A stretch of 64,000 nucleotides of DNA from Icerya purchasi (lineage: Eukaryota > Arthropoda > Insecta > Hemiptera > Monophlebidae), in assembly GCA_039619475.1 (NCBI GenBank), contig CM077115.1, positions 417,578,557-417,642,556 on the forward strand. The letters run 5' to 3'. Position numbers and translations under genes: made by a program. This document shows positions 59,377 through 64,000 of the stretch, piece by piece; the first letter of the stretch is position 1, and each line of letters opens with the position of its first letter. Under the pieces are notes generated by a model. That model had not been told where the DNA came from. It did not search any database and worked only from the letters and a program-made list of their open reading frames with translations.

Positions 59377-62300
59377 GTAAGCATTTATGTAATAATGTAA
59401 TTTAGAACTCGTTATAATAGTTTTGATATAAATTGTTTCTATAGCAGGGAAGAATCTGAGTGGATGCCGCTATTATGCGAAAAAAGTTACTGAAAAAAAA
59501 TCGGATAAATATGTACCATGGAATATGATAGAGGTTACTAAAAATATTTTAGAAACAGCCAAGAACCCTTATCCACCTCCAAGAACATTACCAGTTCCAA
59601 AAATGATTTCTGAAACAAATCCGGTAAGTTTTCAACTCATAGTAGTATTTATCTTTGACTAATTTTGTATTTTTAATTTTTATTTGACGAAATAACAAAT
59701 TCTAATTTAACAAATTTAAAAAAAAACAATTCTATTCGTTCGACACTATATTAGGGTAAGCAAAATTTTTTTTTATGGATTGCAAAAGGATATGTTAGTC
59801 TTATTAATAATAAAACACAAGTTGCATTACTTCAGTCAAAGATAATTAAGTAAATTCGGAATTTATATTAATTTTTTCATAGAAAAATTTTCAATAATTT
59901 TTCTGATTTGTACATTATATTTTTCCATGCGATATAATTTTATTTTTGTTTTTAAAAAACTTTTTGAAAAAAGAAGTAATTTTTCTTTTTTAATTGTTGA
60001 ATTCTTATCGGTACAAATAAATTTAAAAATTGTAATGCATTTTATGATATAACTGCAAAATTTTAAAAAGATTTATAAAGTTCTATAACCAATCATAATA
60101 ATACATCATTGTATAAGGTTTACAGTTGTCATTTTGTTTGTTAAATTTCGATGCTTTAGATGGAAAAAATTACAAAAGTTGTATTTTATTATTTCCCTTT
60201 CTTTTTCTTTTATGTTTCTCTTTAGGCAAATCATCAGTTAAGCGATGTTGGTAAATTTTACACAATCCCGGAAAAAGATAAAAATCGTCTTTTCACGATT
60301 GGTGGGATTCCTAAACCATATAAAAAACTTGTACAATGCTTTGGCGAGTTTCAAATTTTGGTTAGGAATCCTGCAGTAGAAATTATGGACTACATGAAAA
60401 GAGCAAACCCACTGAAACCCACAATACGATACGTTGTATGTATCCTTTTAATATATATATATATATATAAATTAAAATTTCACGCGTAAAGGTAATCACA
60501 TTTTCGCCATTTGCATGATTTAATTTCAATTTGATATTTTTTTTTACATTTATTGCTAACAATATCGAGAAGTTTAAAATGTTTATATAATATTCAGTCG
60601 GATATTTTGTTTGATTACATATTTTTTGCTGAAACAAAAATCGAATGAACTAATATAAAAGTATTTAGTATAATAGAAATATTATTCAATATGTATTCGG
60701 CGTGTATTCCTTAAAATTTATTCGCAAATTCAGATGGCCGTCCTGGTTCAGGTAAAACGGTGGTTTTGAACCATATAATGCATTATGCAGCTTCAAATGG
60801 TTACATTATTTTTCATGTACCGTGGGGTAAGAACAGTATAATACATATATTTTTTGTTTTTTTTTATTATAATAAACTTATTGATACAACTATTTCTTTT
60901 TCGATCTTATCGCTACCAAAGGAAACTCTGCTCGCAGAGTAATTCAAAACCAATCTAAGGTCCTTGCCACTTTTTTTATCTGAAATTTATGTTATTAGCA
61001 GACTTCATTAGTTCTAATTTTGACGTATAACATTGATAGCTAATCATAATTTTTATTGTCTTGGGCGTCAAATTTTTTTTTTAAAAACAAAGATTTTATT
61101 TTTTTTTTGTTTTTTAGGAAAATTTTGATTACAAAAGGGTTCTTTAAGAATGAAGGAAATAAATGATTGACGTTCTAAATTAGTAAAAAAATGTCTATTA
61201 TTTAAAAATAAGAATAATATTGTATGAAGTTTAATAAAAAATAACACTTTTTAAATTTCTATTTTGAATTCGACATATTTCAGCGAGCGATATCCCTACA
61301 AAATTGTAAAGTAGCTAAGCTGTTCTTTATAAATTCTTTTAACTTTAGTGTTTATCATTAACATTGCTGAATAATATTTAGACACTTTAAAAAAATTAGT
61401 ATATACAGTGGAAATTGTTTAACACGAAACCGGTTAACCTGAAAAATCGCTTAATACGAAACAACACTACGGTCCCGACAAAATGCCATATAATTACATA
61501 CATTTTTTTTCTTTTATTACGAAACAACACGAAACAAAAACCGCTTAACACGAAAAGATTTTGCTTCTCAGAAGGACAAATATACCTGCTTTTCCAGTCG
61601 CATCCCTTAACAGATAAATAAAATTAACAATGGTTACTATTATTTACCCCCTAGGAATGCAATACTACTTAATTTCGGTCGACAAGTTTCCCAAAAAACG
61701 ATAATTTTTTATGTTTTTTTTATAATGTAATTATTTGAAGAGTATATACGTACTACCTACAAGTGCTAATGTTAGCGGAAAATCGAATTGATACATTTTA
61801 CCTACATTAAAAATATTGGTGAGTTTTTAATTTTTTATTTTGGTTTTTTTTTTTTGCATGTTTCGGTTAACACGAAATCCTTTTAACACGAAGAAATATT
61901 TCGGTCCCTTCAGTTTCGTGTTAAACGGTTTCCACTGTATATATATATATATATATTGAGACGGATTCGGTATCTGTAGCGCGATCTTTTTGACGGTGTT
62001 CGAATTATAAAAATATTCTCCGATAAAATCATTAATTCGCGATCTATCGGATGCTATTTTATTTGTCGAGTCGCCGGCTGTAGGTATCGAGAATGCTTAT
62101 TGGCTAAAACCAAAATTCCCGTACGCGGTCGAACGGACGGATGTGCCGAGGTTGAGACTCCGTGCGTGTGTATTGTTGGTGGTGGCCGATAGCGGTGATG
62201 ACTACATGAGTCTGGGGCGAGTACGCGTCACGTAAAAATTGTGTCGAGCGGTATCGAGCGGAGGGAAGTTTTATAAATCCCGAAAAAGTTAGGCGGGGCG

Positions 62301-63147
62301 GCTAACGCGATATTATTCAGACGTTCTAGAAACATCGATATAATCATTGCTTTTATCAAATTTTAATAGGTAATTTTCAGTTAGAGTTAGGTAGTCAAAC
62401 ATATTGTTCTAGTCGTCCTCGTCGTTGTTCATCCAGCGTGGCAGCAGTTTATTTAGTTGTCGGGTTACCGTTTTGCGAAATTTTACGCGCCATGCCGCAA
62501 ATGTAATCAGTTTTCTCTGAATTTATTGTAAAATTTGTCATTTTGCACGTCGATTCTAGTCTTTTCCATGTTTACGTGTTCGTACCGTTATCCGATTTAT
62601 GTTTTTGTAGTTTTTTTTTCTGAAATATACCCGTTTTTTTTTTTCAAGTTTCGTTATTGGATACACGGAGTGAACTCTGTGAGATCTCTCCGGTGCGGAG
62701 AGATCACCGTCGTTTCAGGGTGGGGTCGTGGTTGAATTTGTTTTTTTTTTTTGTCTTTATTTTCCCCTTCCGAAATTTTTTTACAATAACTTTTTTTTTG
62801 ATAGCCATGCCCCTAGAGGAGCTTATCTGAGTGTGACACTGTGTATGTCGCTGTCACTCGTGTTCTCTTTTACTTTTTATGAGAAAGTATGGTTCTTCTC
62901 AATACATATATATAACATGATGCGAAAATGGTTAACATCATGAAGTATTTAAAAATATAAAAAAAAGAATAGATAAAATATCTTTCATTTGTTTTCTTCA
63001 TTATTAGTGATGGATTGGCTTGCCTATCGGACTAAAGAAGCTTGTTTATCAGAGTTCCGAGAAGGTCAAGTAGATATTCCACTGGAAGCTGCACTGCTTT
63101 TAAAAAATTTTCAGCTGCAAAATGCTGATCTTTTAAAAACTTCAGAA
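59343..63147 (+). CDS. DAP3: DAP3 / mitochondrial ribosomal protein S29 (partial gene, first five exons)
   Basis: DAP3 is a GTP-binding protein of the small subunit of the mitochondrial ribosome. Five plus-strand exons (59343-59376, 59445-59623, 60226-60439, 60734-60826, 63009-63147) chain in phase and cover roughly the first 220 residues. They include VRNPAVEIMDYMKR (human VRKPALELLHYLKN), IRYVVYGRPGSGKTVVLNH with a P-loop (human IRYLLYGEKGTGKTLSLCH) and VPLEA-like IPLEAALLLKNFQ (human QPLEASTWLKNFK). The rest of the gene (including the second half of the GTPase fold) is past the right edge. Exon 5 holds a one-base frameshift. The gene diverges from PMS1 across 3.5 kb. Identification is by recalled family similarity. 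Confidence 0.88.
59445..59623 (+). CDS. DAP3: DAP3 exon 2
   Basis: The acceptor is TTTCTATAG, with a second AG three bases on (TAGCAG), and the donor is GTAAGT. Phase is 1 in and 0 out. It encodes the N-terminal region SGCRYYAKKVTEKKSDKY and PPPRTLPVPKMISETNP, proline-rich and poorly conserved in the family. Confidence 0.8.
60226..60439 (+). CDS. DAP3: DAP3 exon 3
   Basis: The acceptor is TTCTCTTTAG after a long pyrimidine tract. The donor is T|GTATCC rather than the GTATGT four bases earlier, because only that choice puts the P-loop of exon 4 in frame. It encodes HQLSDVGKFYTIPEKDK, FGEFQILVRNPAVEIMDYMK and PTIRYVVY, all recognisable in DAP3. Confidence 0.87.
60734..60826 (+). CDS. DAP3: DAP3 exon 4 (P-loop)
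   Basis: The acceptor is CAAATTCAG and the donor GTAAGA. Phase is 1 in and 1 out. It encodes GRPGSGKTVVLNHIMHYA, with a Walker A motif (GxxGxGKT) at about residues 144-151, then NGYIIFHVPW. This is the nucleotide-binding core of the DAP3 GTPase. Confidence 0.92.
61406..61937. mobile_element. pogo-type MITE in DAP3 intron 4
   Basis: It is 532 bases with inverted ends CAGTGGAAATTGTTTAACAC and the inverse CAGTGGAAACCGTTTAACAC, flanked by TA. The motif TTAACACGAA recurs several times inside, on both arms. Non-coding. Confidence 0.85.
61957..62856 (+). repeat. LTR-like dispersed repeat, copy 2
   Basis: It starts TGAGACGGATTCGG after a TA microsatellite and ends near GCTGTCAC. It is homologous along its length to copy 1 at 4352-5328, but the TGGCGCCC found after copy 1 is missing here. 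It abuts the pogo-type MITE and lies in DAP3 intron 4. Confidence 0.55.
63009..63147 (+). CDS. DAP3: DAP3 exon 5 (contains a one-base frameshift)
   Basis: The acceptor is TTCATTATTAG and the donor GTAAGT. It encodes VMDWLAYRTKEACLSEFR and IPLEAALLLKNFQLQ. After the codons for Gln-Leu-Gln near 63120 the frame meets a TAA four codons on. The neighbouring frame instead reads NADLLKTSE up to the donor, which fits human TNERFLNQI and would leave phase 0. So one base appears to be missing from a run of three A. It could be a sequencing error or a real mutation. Confidence 0.82.
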
Positions 63148-64000
63148 GTAAGTTGTTAGACGTTTTTATTAGATAGGAAATGAGAACTTATCCATTTTCT
63201 TTTTATTTAATTTATTAAACGTATACAAATGAAAAATTTGATCAGAAGAGTTTTGAAATGGTCGGTATTGATTTCGTGTTAGATATGTATATTGATCTGA
63301 CGTGGGCACTAGTAAAATTGGTGCCTTTATTCCTCGAGATATGTTGCAGGATACAAAATTGGATAAATACATAAGTAAAAAACTTTCTGTTTTTTTTTTT
63401 TGAATTTGACTTGGAATTTGAACAGTTTCTAAAGGGAGAGAAAAAAAAAGAAGTAAATTCACTGATTTAATTTTAGATTAAATGTAATTTTGCTCAAGCC
63501 GATCTTTTGTCTTATATATTTTTAATTATAATTATTTGTAATGATGATTATTTAATGAATCTATTTTATCAGCTGCTTTTAAGTGTTATTACTAGTAGAT
63601 AATCTATAACACTTGTTGTAATGTAAATTTGGGTAAACGCCTAGAGGAGTCCCTCAAGTTCATTTTCGGTCAAAATTTCAGTTCGTTTATTTTTTGTCTT
63701 GCTCATACTGTGTGAACTAATACAAACTATACATGGTTTTAAAATTTACAATTTAAATTTAAATTAAAATAATTTTTTGTTAGTAAAGAATTTTGTAAAT
63801 GTTTCTGAAGCAGTAACTTTAAATTTTTATATTAAAAAAATAAATTTATCACTCAATGTAAAATAATTTAGCTATAAACTTATATTAACTTTTTTGAAAA
63901 CAACAGTAAATAAATTTTAAAATTGTATCTTACATTTGAAAGTTAAATTAAAATTTTTACAACTATTTAAAAAAAATACATATATTAATATTGGAATGGT
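63148..64000. other. DAP3 intron 5, no recognised element
   Basis: AT-rich sequence running to the window edge. I searched it for the next DAP3 exon and found none. Confidence 0.5.

Overview
The window is animal nuclear DNA, most likely from an insect. It is AT-rich, its genes are split into short exons with canonical GT-AG splice sites and long introns, and the repeats are arthropod-type: mariner, pogo/Tigger, hAT, piggyBac, Helitron, I/R1-like LINEs and tRNA-derived SINEs. The species cannot be told from the sequence. There is no bacterial operon, CRISPR array, rRNA or functional tRNA gene that I can see.

Two host genes are supported, arranged head to head. (1) A PMS1-type MutL mismatch-repair gene fills about 45 kb of the minus strand. 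It starts at 55854 and stops at 11248. I can place 15 coding exons whose phases all chain, giving about 902 codons against 932 residues in human PMS1. The first three exons carry the GHKL ATPase motifs at the same residue numbers as E. coli MutL. (2) A DAP3/mitochondrial ribosomal protein S29 gene starts at 59343 on the plus strand. Five exons are visible (mitochondrial small-subunit GTPase, P-loop in exon 4) and the rest lies beyond the right edge. The 3.5 kb between the two start codons contains a dead hAT transposon.

The main anomaly is PMS1 exon 13 (15101-15205). It has the right splice sites, the right phase on both sides, and a peptide that fits the otherwise missing C-terminal segment, yet it lies on the plus strand, opposite to the other 14 exons. 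This is either a micro-inversion that breaks the gene or a local mis-orientation in the assembly. A second anomaly is a one-base frameshift in DAP3 exon 5 near 63120.

Everything else is intergenic or intronic repeat. Left flank (1-11 kb): a piggyBac remnant, an LTR-like repeat, a LINE fragment, a pogo deletion derivative and a SINE. PMS1 introns: a full-length, apparently intact mariner element (15234-16536), a hAT MITE with a perfect 8-bp target duplication (14217-14633), further SINEs, a mariner relic, a nest of hAT + LINE + DD41D mariner (30.5-36.3 kb), a second LINE head to head with it (36.8-39.0 kb), two pogo/Tigger derivatives, an unclassified 1.5-kb inverted-repeat element packed with CGTCAGATTA motifs (44906-46412), and two Helitrons (49464-51186 and 53665-55196). 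DAP3 intron 4 holds a pogo-type MITE and a second LTR-like copy.
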